A model generated the notes under the pieces. That model was not told the DNA's origin. It saw only the letters and a program-made list of their open reading frames with translations, and did no database searches. Positions 15,595-23,328 of a stretch of DNA of 37,113 nucleotides are shown one piece after another. The stretch is from Planctomycetia bacterium (GTDB lineage Bacteria > Planctomycetota > Phycisphaerae > Phycisphaerales > SM1A02). The stretch is taken from NCBI GenBank assembly GCA_005790565.1, contig SXUJ01000046.1, positions 1 through 37,113 of the forward strand, given 5' to 3'. Within the stretch, counting starts at the first letter, position 1. Each line of letters begins with the position of its first letter. A program made the translations under genes and the position numbers.

Positions 15595-17415
15595 TCAATC
15601 CGGGAAACTGGTCGTCTGTGCTCCCTTCGGCTTGGTCACCGTGACCGACCACGCGATGGACTTCGTCGCGGGCTTTCCGGCGACAGTCGCGGCGGGGATC
15701 TCAACGAGCCACTTCAGGAGGCCCTGAGGCTTTTCATCGGCGACATAGCTGGCGTCGGTTGCCAATGGCGCACCGCCCTGCGTGACCTCGCACACGAAGT
15801 CCACTTGGATCTGCTCGTCGCGGGAGACAGGCACGCGATCAAGCACTTCCATCAGCACCGGAGCTGGCTCGGTGGACGCGAGGTCGATGCGATAGTCCCA
15901 CCGCGTCACATCCGACTTGCCAAACACCCCCTTCTCGCTTGAATCCTTCTTGACCAACACTCGCTTTGCTTGAAGGCGTCGATCGGTTCCGAGCCAAAAT
16001 GTCATCTCCGCACCAGGGGCGAGATCGCCTAGCGCCGTTGAACCAACAGAATCAGCACCGAGAAACACGGTGGCAGGGCCCGCGAGGAACTGGTAGTTCG
16101 ATGCGTTCGCCGCCACCGCCTTCAAGTACACCGCACTCTCCACCAGGGGCCTTGCGACATGCACGAATGTCGGCTTTGTTTCAATCGTCGCAATCCGCAG
16201 TTTTCGTGATCTCGCGGCATCGCTTGGAATCGTCGTCGCCCGAGCCATCGGATAGGTGACCACTGTGCCCGTCCGCGCTGCGGCTGCATCTTCGTAGAGC
16301 AACTTGAGTCCGAGGTTGACCTCCGACGCTGCGCCCGCTCGATCCGCATCCATGCCAGCGGGCTTCCGATCGAACAATCCTCCGGAGGGACGACCGGGCA
16401 TCTTGCTGTCGCCTTGGCGCGCACCTTCCCATTCGGCGAGCGTCGGCGCGGGCGATCCGGGTGCCATAGGTGGCTCCGGAACATAGAGATCAACGAACAC
16501 TGGTGCAATGCTCCATGGTGTTGCTCGTTGCGTGGGCTGCGCAGTCGAGAGCACCAACCGCACATCGTTCCAATCCTCGCCGCTCGCCTGGCGTATCTCC
16601 GCGTCGTACTCGATCGTCAGCGCACGGGCTTCGAGGTCCGCTCGAATCGCGTAACGCGGAGCCCATCCAGCATCGCGCACGAGATAACGCAGCGTCACTT
16701 GCGCGGGGGTCGCGCTCGACTTCCCGACCGTGACGACCGCTGCACGCTCTGTCTTCGTGACACCGCCAAGCGACTGCACCTTGGCCTGGAGCGCGTTGAC
16801 GGCTGCGGTGTTCGCGCGAACTGCCGCATCGAGCTTGACGCGGTCTTCAATGAGACGAGCTTGCTCCTGATCCAAGAATTCGATTTGCGCCCGCAGCGCC
16901 TCCGGCACGAGCTCGCGCGTACCGAGTTCCTTCGCGGTTTCCGTCGCCGTCTTCTGTCTGATGGCCGCGAGAAACGCATGGCGATCCGTGATCGCTGTCA
17001 TCTCCATGCCGTGGCGCTCCGCAACCCGAGTGGCCGCCTCCAGCGCGTCGATCGCCGCGCGCAATTCGGGATTGTTCGTCACGGTTGCCGCGGTCACCTT
17101 TTCTTCATACCGAACATCGAGCAACTTCGCGCCGCCCTGCGGGGCGAGGACAGTCGCCTGCAGCGAATCTGGTTCAAGCGTTGCGGGAAGTCCTTCAAAG
17201 CGAACCTCCATCGTCCCCTCACGCGCTGGTGCGTCACTCGTTCGCGCAACCATCGCCCTTCCCTGATAGAGCGTCACCTCCACAATCAATCGCTCCGCGA
17301 TCACCGTCTCCGTGACGGGAACCTCGTCTTCAGGAACATGCGCGAAAGCCGATTGCGGCATCGCGAGGGCGCAAAGGAAGATGCTTGCAACGATGCAGGG
17401 AAATGGGAGTCGCAT
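15595..17415 (-). CDS. Exported MuiA-family protein (DUF4140/DUF4139)
   Basis: The family is named after Azotobacter MuiA, a mucoidy inhibitor, but its biochemical function is unknown. The start at 17415 gives a good signal peptide (MRLPFPCIVASIFLCALAMP, cleavage near AFA-HVPE). Upstream codons in the frame look non-coding, and a TACGCT box lies 6 nt before this ATG. The N-terminal DUF4140-like part has VTLYQGRAMVAR and EGLPATLEPDSLQA. A coiled coil follows at about 100-220 (long Ala/Glu/Lys heptads). The DUF4139-like C-terminal half has YLVRDAGWAPRYAIRADLEARAL, ASGEDWNDVRLVLSTAQP and WDYRIDL. At 606 residues it is full length. A location in the periplasm or on the surface is likely. Proximity to the glycan island fits an envelope-polysaccharide role, but that is inference. 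Confidence 0.85.
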   Translation of the reverse strand: MRLPFPCIVASIFLCALAMPQSAFAHVPEDEVPVTETVIAERLIVEVTLYQGRAMVARTSDAPAREGTMEVRFEGLPATLEPDSLQATVLAPQGGAKLLDVRYEEKVTAATVTNNPELRAAIDALEAATRVAERHGMEMTAITDRHAFLAAIRQKTATETAKELGTRELVPEALRAQIEFLDQEQARLIEDRVKLDAAVRANTAAVNALQAKVQSLGGVTKTERAAVVTVGKSSATPAQVTLRYLVRDAGWAPRYAIRADLEARALTIEYDAEIRQASGEDWNDVRLVLSTAQPTQRATPWSIAPVFVDLYVPEPPMAPGSPAPTLAEWEGARQGDSKMPGRPSGGLFDRKPAGMDADRAGAASEVNLGLKLLYEDAAAARTGTVVTYPMARATTIPSDAARSRKLRIATIETKPTFVHVARPLVESAVYLKAVAANASNYQFLAGPATVFLGADSVGSTALGDLAPGAEMTFWLGTDRRLQAKRVLVKKDSSEKGVFGKSDVTRWDYRIDLASTEPAPVLMEVLDRVPVSRDEQIQVDFVCEVTQGGAPLATDASYVADEKPQGLLKWLVEIPAATVAGKPATKSIAWSVTVTKPKGAQTTSFPD

Positions 17416-17421
17416 GCCGCA

Positions 17422-17427
17422 AGCGTA
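17422..17427 (-). promoter_or_regulatory. Putative -10 box TACGCT of the MuiA-family gene
   Basis: TACGCT ends 6 nt before the ATG at 17415 on the minus strand and no Shine-Dalgarno intervenes. It also supports the choice of this start. Confidence 0.45.
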
Positions 17428-17478
17428 TTCCAAGTGAGCCGCCACGGGCGATGGGGCAGGCATGACGCGGAGCGCAAA

Positions 17479-18489
17479 TCAAGCCGGAAGCGAATCGTCC
17501 ACAGGGACCGGCGCGACACCTTGCCTCACTTCGAGCGCGCTCATCGCCGCAACCCTGAGCGACACATCTGCGGCGCACTTGAGTTCCAAACTCCGCGCCA
17601 CGCGTTGATGCCGAGGTGGCGTGATGTCCTTCGCTAGGCCAACGAGTCCGAGTGCGAGAATGAGGTAGTAGGTCACATCAATCTCCCACCATCGGTGCTG
17701 ATTGCTCGCACTCGCCGGATCATGGTGATGGTTGTTGTGCCAACCTTCACCCGACGCAAGGATGGCGACAAGCCAGTTGTTTCGACTCTGGTCGCCGGTG
17801 CCGTAGTTGGCATAACCAAACATGTGCGTGAGCGAATTCACACTCCAAGTGATGTGCCATACGACAACGGTCCGGACAAAGACCCCCCAGACGAGGAGGC
17901 TCATGCCCATCTCAAGACTAAAGCACGCGCCGATCGCGAAGTACAGCGCCGCATGGGCGAGATAAATCCACACCCAGAACGACGACTTCTCCAACTTGAA
18001 GTAGAACGGATCCTCAAGCACATCGCGCGCGTACTTCTGATAGGTCCCGATGTTGTGGGTCGCAGGGTTGTAGATGAACAGCCACCCGACATGTGCCCAA
18101 AGGAAATTCACGAGCGGGCTGTGCGGATCAGGATGCTCATCAGAGTGGGCATGATGGAATCGGTGTGTCGCAACCCATCTTCCCGGCGTGTCCTCAAGAC
18201 TGCAGAGCGCAACGACCACGAGGCATCGTTCAAACCACTTCGGCACCGTCGCGCATCGATGCGTCAGCAAGCGGTGATAGCAGAGCGTGATGCCCTGCCC
18301 GAAGACAAACACCCCCGCGAGCATCGCTCCGACGCCTGTCCAACTGAACCAAGCGGGAACGATGGCGAGCACCGCGAGTAGGTGCAGCACGACGATTGGC
18401 ACGAGGTACACCCAATCGATCTTTCCCAACACAACGGTGTCTGGGAGGGACAGGCGTCCGTCGTTCGAAGTCGAGGACGCATCATGCAT
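17479..18489 (-). CDS. Acyl-CoA (delta-9 type) fatty acid desaturase
   Basis: This is an integral membrane di-iron enzyme that puts a cis double bond into saturated acyl chains, affecting membrane fluidity. All three His boxes are present: HRLLTH (about residue 81), HRFHHAHSDEHPD (about 120) and HNNHHHDP (about 260). Four hydrophobic membrane-spanning stretches surround them, e.g. VYLVPIVVLHLLAVLAIVPA and WVWIYLAHAALYFAIG. The ATG at 18489 fits the family N-terminus, and a TACAAT box ends 6 nt before it. At 336 residues it is full length. A C-terminal tail beyond the usual end (after GLAKDITPP) is hydrophilic. A decayed second desaturase lies at 22775-23056. Confidence 0.93.
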   Translation of the reverse strand: MHDASSTSNDGRLSLPDTVVLGKIDWVYLVPIVVLHLLAVLAIVPAWFSWTGVGAMLAGVFVFGQGITLCYHRLLTHRCATVPKWFERCLVVVALCSLEDTPGRWVATHRFHHAHSDEHPDPHSPLVNFLWAHVGWLFIYNPATHNIGTYQKYARDVLEDPFYFKLEKSSFWVWIYLAHAALYFAIGACFSLEMGMSLLVWGVFVRTVVVWHITWSVNSLTHMFGYANYGTGDQSRNNWLVAILASGEGWHNNHHHDPASASNQHRWWEIDVTYYLILALGLVGLAKDITPPRHQRVARSLELKCAADVSLRVAAMSALEVRQGVAPVPVDDSLPA

Positions 18490-18495
18490 CCGCTT

Positions 18496-18501
18496 ATTGT
18501 A
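18496..18501 (-). promoter_or_regulatory. Putative -10 box TACAAT of the desaturase gene
   Basis: TACAAT, closest in the set to the classical TATAAT, ends 6 nt before the ATG at 18489 with no Shine-Dalgarno in the spacer. It differs from TANNCT only at the fifth base. Confidence 0.45.
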
Positions 18502-18565
18502 CTGCACGCCAGATTCGCCAACCTGCGTGCCGCAGCCGAGGAACCTCTGATGCGCTGCTGAACTC

Positions 18566-19306
18566 CTACCGCTCCCACACAACCTTGACCTGCACACCTG
18601 GCTGCAATGCGCTCTGCAACGCGGATTGCAAAAGGGCTTCGATTCTGGGCGCCGCTTCCGCTTCAACCTCGCGCAGGTACGCATTCCCGCTCGCCTGCTC
18701 GATCACCTTGCCGCGAATCGCATGCTTCGCTTCATCCACTCCGTCGCCCTGCCAGAAGAAGACATTCGACAGCCATTGATCGTCCACTTCAGCCTCGATC
18801 TTCGTGGGGTCGGTTTGTACTGAAACCATCTTCGTGTCGACCACTGGTGAGGGCACATGCACAAGCAACACTCCCCCATGCTCATTGCCAACGAACTCCC
18901 AGGCGCGCTCCTCGGTAAGTTCGCGCAGCGGAACGATGTACTGCGCGAGATTGCCGAGCACTTTCACCTTCGTCACGGTCGTACCGACATTGAGACCGAT
19001 CCAAGTCGTTTCACGCGTGCGCTCCACGATCGTATCAATCTCCCGTTCGCCGACCTTCAGTTCGAACTTCCGATCCAGTGCGCCAACCGCGAAGGAAATG
19101 GCCTCATTCACGGTGACCTTGGGTTGGAACGCCTGCCCCAGTCCACCCGCGGCCGCGCTCACGATTCGCACCGGCAGGTCGATGCAACTCTTCACCACAA
19201 CCACAGAGGAAACGGCTGCGGCAACCATCGCGACGGAGAGGACAATGGCCGTCGTGGAAAGAAGTGCCTTCGCAGGACGAGCGGTAGGGAGCGTCGAGTT
19301 TTGCAT
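18566..19306 (-). CDS. Membrane-anchored DUF4230-like protein
   Basis: One N-terminal membrane helix (about residues 15-40, TAIVLSVAMVAAAVSSVVVV) is followed by an extracytoplasmic domain. The pattern TTWIGLNVGTTVTKVKVLGNLAQYIVPLREL, then VPSPVVDTKMVSVQTDPTKIEAEVDD, resembles DUF4230 proteins, which have a beta-rich domain of unknown function, then an amphipathic helix near the C-terminus (YLREVEAEAAPRIEALLQSAL). The assignment is by eye from the layout and these motifs. The start at 19306 is supported by a TATGCT box 6 nt upstream. It is divergent from the transglutaminase-like gene with only 31 bp between starts, and 76 bp upstream of the desaturase on the same strand. Confidence 0.6.
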   Translation of the reverse strand: MQNSTLPTARPAKALLSTTAIVLSVAMVAAAVSSVVVVKSCIDLPVRIVSAAAGGLGQAFQPKVTVNEAISFAVGALDRKFELKVGEREIDTIVERTRETTWIGLNVGTTVTKVKVLGNLAQYIVPLRELTEERAWEFVGNEHGGVLLVHVPSPVVDTKMVSVQTDPTKIEAEVDDQWLSNVFFWQGDGVDEAKHAIRGKVIEQASGNAYLREVEAEAAPRIEALLQSALQSALQPGVQVKVVWER

Positions 19307-19312
19307 GAACGA

Positions 19313-19318
19313 AGCATA
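19313..19318 (-). promoter_or_regulatory. Putative -10 box TATGCT of the DUF4230-like gene
   Basis: It ends 6 nt before the ATG at 19306 on the minus strand (ggTATGCTtcgttcATG). It mirrors the TAAACT box of the divergent gene, and the two hexamers are only 7 bp apart. Confidence 0.5.
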
Positions 19319-19325
19319 CCTTCGC

Positions 19326-19331
19326 TAAACT
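19326..19331 (+). promoter_or_regulatory. Putative -10 box TAAACT of the transglutaminase-like gene
   Basis: TAAACT ends 6 nt before the ATG at 19338 (TAAACTtggcgaATG). There is no room for a leader or a Shine-Dalgarno. A TTGCAT at 19301-19306 could act as a poor -35 with 19-bp spacing, and it overlaps the start codon of the opposite gene. Confidence 0.5.
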
Positions 19332-19337
19332 TGGCGA

Positions 19338-21194
19338 ATGCACCTCGTCGCTCGCACGTTGCTTCTCACGCTCGCCCTCGTCAGCACTGTCGCATTCTCC
19401 GCGGCAGAGCCCCCGCTACGTCTCACCACGACCGCGCTTGAGAACGAACCCTGCGAGAGCGCGAGATCCGGTTCCCTCGACGCATACTTCGTCCGCCTCG
19501 ACGCGGCGTTGCATGAGACTCTTGATGGCAAGACGCCGACCGTTGCGATCAAGCGCGTGACAGGCGACGCTGGCGCACTCGCCCTGCTGCAGTGGCGCCT
19601 CCTGTCGCGCTTGGATGCCGCGAGTCGCACGGCGATCAATGCTTCGCATGCGGAATCCATGTGTTGGCTCCTCACCCATCGCGAGCCGTTGGAATTGCTC
19701 CTCGATTCGGGCGATATCGAAGGGAACCGCTGGAGCGAGGCGACGCGCATTCTGTGCGAGATCCTCGACCGTGATCCATCGGCTCGCGCAGGCATTGGGC
19801 TTCGTATCGCGGCTGCGACGGCGCTTGTTTTCGCAACACCCGTACCCGCCATGGCGAGTGGCGCGAACATCGACCCATTCGATCGATACGCGGCGTTCAA
19901 ACAATGGGACAGCGACGGCGTGCTTTTTCAATCCTTTCGTGATCTCAGTACCTGGGAGCTTCGATATGTGGTCGGCAGCTGGTCGACAAACGAGGATCTG
20001 GTTTGGGCGCGCGCCAATATCAAGCCAGAACTGAAGCAGCGCGACAGAGTCGGCGATGGCGCGCACATGCTTGCATACAACCTTGTCAACAAGAATGGCG
20101 TGAGCGTGCAGGAGGGCGGCAAGTTCTATGACAACAAGCCGATGACGCTCGCGATCATGCTCGAGTACGGCGGCGTCTGCGGCGCGGTGTCACGATTTGG
20201 AACCTCTATGTCGCAAGCGTTTGGCGTTCCCGCGATGCCCGTTGGCCAGCCTGGGCATTGCGCGTTTCTTTGGCAGAAGGAACCGCATACATGGTCCATC
20301 AACAACGACATCTCTGGATGGGCCGAGAGTGGTTGCCATAGTGGAATTCACATGACATGGGGGTCCCAAGCATGGTTCATTCCCCTCATGCAACAGGCAC
20401 AGGACAGCGGCGGATGGCGTGAAGCCGAAGCGCTGCGCGCGTGCGCGAGTTTCGCCGTGGGAAATGCTCGAACTGCCATTCTTGCGGAGGCCTGCGCGAA
20501 GTGTCCACAAGACTTCGCCGCTTGGCAAGAGCGAGTTGCGGAGATGGGGAAAGACAGCATGGGAAACACAAGCGCGCAATGGAAAGATCTCATGAAGCAG
20601 ATGGCGAGCGGGCTCGCGAAACACCCGATGGCGTTTGGGGCCTTGCTTGCGACGGCAGAGCCCGCGCTTGTCCAAGCGAACGCCACGCCCTCCGCGCGAA
20701 AGAGTTTTGCGACCAAGTACGCCCGCGTGCTTGCCGTCATGGCGAGCAACGGTGCGGATGCGGGACTGATTTCATACGCGCATCGCAACCTCCTCGTGAT
20801 GGAGGCAGAGGCCATCGCGCCCAAAGACAAACAGGCCGCGCGCGCCCTCGTGTCTGGGATGGACGCAAAGAGTGCGGTGCTTTCGCCAGAACTCGCAAGC
20901 GACATCATCGATATGGCTCTTGCGTCAACCAACGCGCTTGATGTCGCGCCCACGGGAAGTGCACACAGCGCATGGAGCGCGGCGATGCAACGACTCATTT
21001 CTGGCATCGCGTGGCAGCCGCCACTCCGCAAGGACGGGCTTCGGAGAGTCCAAAGGATTATCGCGAGCCTGATGAAGTCCAATCGCGCCGCAGACGGTCG
21101 AGGCCTCGCGGATTTCATGGTCCAAGCCGCGAAGGCAACGCAGGACCCGAAGTTTGAAGCGGAAGCCGTGGCCTATCGTGGCACCCTGCAGTGA
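19338..21194 (+). CDS. Exported transglutaminase-like cysteine protein
   Basis: A signal peptide (MHLVARTLLLTLALVSTVAFSAA) leads to a 618-residue exported protein. Around residues 275-325 the transglutaminase-like core appears: YGGVCGAVSRFGTSMSQAFGVPAMPVG with the nucleophile Cys, QPGHCAFLW with the His, and SINNDISGW, where an Asp/Asn would complete the triad. Such domains act as cysteine proteases, peptide crosslinkers or deamidases. Upstream, about 250 residues of helical sequence include a second Ala-rich hydrophobic stretch (about 158-172) that could be a membrane segment. Downstream, Ala-rich helical repeats (about 370-610) look like a scaffold. Substrate unknown. It starts with a TAAACT box 6 nt before the ATG and ends 45 bp before the metallo-beta-lactamase gene. 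Confidence 0.75.
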   Translation: MHLVARTLLLTLALVSTVAFSAAEPPLRLTTTALENEPCESARSGSLDAYFVRLDAALHETLDGKTPTVAIKRVTGDAGALALLQWRLLSRLDAASRTAINASHAESMCWLLTHREPLELLLDSGDIEGNRWSEATRILCEILDRDPSARAGIGLRIAAATALVFATPVPAMASGANIDPFDRYAAFKQWDSDGVLFQSFRDLSTWELRYVVGSWSTNEDLVWARANIKPELKQRDRVGDGAHMLAYNLVNKNGVSVQEGGKFYDNKPMTLAIMLEYGGVCGAVSRFGTSMSQAFGVPAMPVGQPGHCAFLWQKEPHTWSINNDISGWAESGCHSGIHMTWGSQAWFIPLMQQAQDSGGWREAEALRACASFAVGNARTAILAEACAKCPQDFAAWQERVAEMGKDSMGNTSAQWKDLMKQMASGLAKHPMAFGALLATAEPALVQANATPSARKSFATKYARVLAVMASNGADAGLISYAHRNLLVMEAEAIAPKDKQAARALVSGMDAKSAVLSPELASDIIDMALASTNALDVAPTGSAHSAWSAAMQRLISGIAWQPPLRKDGLRRVQRIIASLMKSNRAADGRGLADFMVQAAKATQDPKFEAEAVAYRGTLQ

Positions 21195-21200
21195 CCGCCC

Positions 21201-21206
21201 TACACT
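21201..21206 (+). promoter_or_regulatory. Putative -10 box TACACT of the MBL-rhodanese gene
   Basis: TACACT lies 33 nt before the ATG at 21240. It would give a leader of about 27 nt that includes the AGGAG ribosome site at about 21227-21231. Here the same hexamer is used with a leader. Confidence 0.35.
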
Positions 21207-21239
21207 GCGAGCGAACCTCAAGCGTCAGGAGTACTTCCT

Positions 21240-22685
21240 ATGTTTTTCAGACAGCTCTACGACGAAAAACTCGCCGCCGCGTCCTATCTGATTGGTTGCC
21301 AGAAGTCGGGCGATGCGATCGTCTTCGATCCGCAGCGCGACATCGATCGGTACGAGAAGCTCGCCGCCGCGAATGGCCTGCGCATCATCGCCGCCGCCGA
21401 AACGCACATCCACGCGGACTTCATCTCGGGTGCGCGAGAGTTTGCGCACAAAGGCGTGAAGATCTTCGTCTCCGATGAAGGTGGCGCAGACTGGAAATCG
21501 GAGTGGCTCGCGCGCACGCTCGATGGCGACTCGTATGCGCACCAACTCTTGAAAGACGGAGACATCTTTCGAATCGGCGGCATCGAGTTCGCGGTGATCC
21601 ACACACCCGGCCACACTCCGGAGCACATTTGCTACACGGTGACTGATCTCGGGGGCGGTGCGAGTAAGCCGATGGGAGTACTCACGGGAGATTTCATTTT
21701 CGTGGGCGATCTCGGTCGACCGGATCTTCTCGAATCCGCAACAGGGTTCGCCGGGAAGGCGCTTCCTTCTGCCCAAAAACTCTTTCAAAGCGTCAAGAAG
21801 TTTCTCTCGTGGAGTGATTACCTCCAAGTTTGGCCCGCGCACGGGGCAGGCAGCGCGTGCGGCAAGGCGCTGGGCGCAGTACCGCAGAGCACCGTTGGAT
21901 ACGAAAAGTTGTTCAACCCGGCAATTCTCGCAGCGACCGATGAAGCAGCCTTCACGGCTTACATCCTCGATGGTCAACCGGAGCCCCCGCTCTACTTCGC
22001 CCAGATGAAGCGAGACAACAAGATTGGGCCTCGAGTCCTCAATGGGGTTCCGCACCCTCGGAAACTCAGCATCGAAGCCATGCACACCGTGGTGCAAAAG
22101 CGCGGGCTCGTCATCGACACTCGCGCGTGGGCCGCCTTCAAGACTTCACACATTCCGGCTTCGCTCTACCTGCCGTTGACCAACTCGTTCAATACTGACG
22201 CCGGTTCGTTCGTTCGAGATACCGATGTCATTCACCTTGTGGTTGAGCCAAGTTTCGTGGACGAAGCAGTGCGGAACCTCATCCGCATCGGACTGGATCG
22301 ATTTTGCGGATGGTTTGATGCGAATGCGATCAATGCGTTCGCAGCCTATGAGTCGACACACGAGGGCGGGCTCACACCAACTCCCGAAGTAAGCGTCGAC
22401 GACGCACGCACCTTGCTCGATCAGGGAAGCGTGTTCGCGTTGGATGTTCGTCGTGCGGGAGAGTTCCAAACGGGACACATCCCAGGCGCCGTGAACATCG
22501 CGCACACTCGCTTGCTTGATCATCTCGCGGAACTTCCGAAGGACCGCATGATCCTCGTCAATTGCCATAGTGGCGGCCGATCCGCTCGCGCTTGCTCGCT
22601 CTTGCAGCGCCACGGCTTTGATGTGTGCAACCTCGCCGGAGGAATGACAGCATGGAAACAGTCGAGCGAACCTGTCGCGCACTAA
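21240..22685 (+). CDS. Metallo-beta-lactamase/double rhodanese protein (persulfide dioxygenase-like)
   Basis: The first half (about residues 1-250) is a metallo-beta-lactamase fold of the ETHE1/persulfide dioxygenase group, which oxidises persulfides to sulfite: ETHIHADFISG (His56, His58, Asp60, with Phe where HxHxDH has His), HTPGHTPEHICY, TGDFIFVGDLGRPDL and VWPAHGAGSACG. Two rhodanese domains follow. The first (about 270-365) keeps IDTRAWAAFKTSHIPAS but has no Cys in its active loop (VVEPSFVDEA). The second (about 385-480) is complete, with LDVRRAGEFQTGHIPGA and the persulfide Cys in NCHSGGRSARA. The layout matches CstB-like and related sulfur-detoxification proteins. It probably joins sulfur oxidation and sulfur transfer in one cytoplasmic chain. 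AGGAG lies 8 nt before the ATG. Confidence 0.88.
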   Translation: MFFRQLYDEKLAAASYLIGCQKSGDAIVFDPQRDIDRYEKLAAANGLRIIAAAETHIHADFISGAREFAHKGVKIFVSDEGGADWKSEWLARTLDGDSYAHQLLKDGDIFRIGGIEFAVIHTPGHTPEHICYTVTDLGGGASKPMGVLTGDFIFVGDLGRPDLLESATGFAGKALPSAQKLFQSVKKFLSWSDYLQVWPAHGAGSACGKALGAVPQSTVGYEKLFNPAILAATDEAAFTAYILDGQPEPPLYFAQMKRDNKIGPRVLNGVPHPRKLSIEAMHTVVQKRGLVIDTRAWAAFKTSHIPASLYLPLTNSFNTDAGSFVRDTDVIHLVVEPSFVDEAVRNLIRIGLDRFCGWFDANAINAFAAYESTHEGGLTPTPEVSVDDARTLLDQGSVFALDVRRAGEFQTGHIPGAVNIAHTRLLDHLAELPKDRMILVNCHSGGRSARACSLLQRHGFDVCNLAGGMTAWKQSSEPVAH

Positions 22686-22774
22686 ACGAAAGAGGCTCCC
22701 TTGCAGCAGCTCGCCACCACATCCGGCTTCGCGGACCTGTGGCGCTGGATCTTGCGCGAACTGAAGTCGTTCCC

Positions 22775-23056
22775 CTACGCGCGACGCGCCGCGAGGCGAT
22801 CGGGAGAAGGCAGACGGACCTTCTTCGCGAGCCCGAGCCGTTCCAATGAACGAATGATGAGCCAACTCATATCAAGTTGCCACCAACGAAGCCCGTGTCG
22901 CGCGCTCGCGGGAAACGCGTGATGGTTGCTATGCCAACCCTCGCCGAACGCGAGCATCCCAAAGATCGGATTGTTGCGGCTGTGGTCGCCGGAGGAGTAC
23001 TCGCGCGCGCCCCAGATATGGCGCACAGAGTTGATGCTCCACGTCACCTGGTGAAG
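22775..23056 (-). pseudogene. C-terminal remnant of a second acyl-CoA desaturase
   Basis: The frame encodes only the last third of a delta-9-type desaturase: LHQVTWSINSVRHIWG, GDHSRNNPIFGMLAFGEGWHSNHHAFP with the third His box, and GLRWWQLDMSWLIIRSLERLGLAKKVRLPSPD. The two N-terminal His boxes and the membrane region are absent, and the sequence to the right in all frames shows no match to them. It cannot hold the di-iron centre. This part looks closer to actinobacterial-type desaturases than to the intact gene at 17479-18489, so it is probably not a recent copy of that gene. N-terminal deletion is the simplest reading. Confidence 0.75.
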
Positions 23057-23328
23057 ATCCGCGTGGCGAAGACCGGCCGCAGGAGCGCTGCACCGTCGTC
23101 CAATGGGCTCGGTGGCTCGTGACACCTCTGGGCCGGCTTCACAGCTCCATCATCAGTCGTCGCGATGTCAAGGGTCTGCAGGATGGAGTCGTCGAGCGTG
23201 AAAGCGGATGGAGCGGGAATCGAATGCGGCAAGAAAACTCCAGAGCACAAAGGGTCGAGCGGGCGATCGAAGCAGTCTAGCCACAATCCGTGCTGCGTTG
23301 CCGCCGTTCACTCGGCACATCACGCCCA
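23057..23328. other. Intergenic sequence right of the desaturase remnant
   Basis: With the remnant, this is part of a 643-bp stretch (22686-23328) that holds no intact gene. An open minus-strand frame crosses it, but its codons do not read like a known protein and do not restore the desaturase N-terminus. I see no tRNA, inverted-repeat boundary or target-site duplication that would explain the deletion. Confidence 0.4.

Noticed and set aside
15032-15652. 206-codon minus-strand open frame across the VF530-like gene
   Set aside because: It is antisense to the clearly conserved VF530-like protein and out of frame with the better small gene at 15037-15357.
23044-23286. Minus-strand frame of 80 codons right of the desaturase remnant as the missing N-terminus
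   Set aside because: It has neither of the first two His boxes nor membrane helices, so it does not complete the desaturase.
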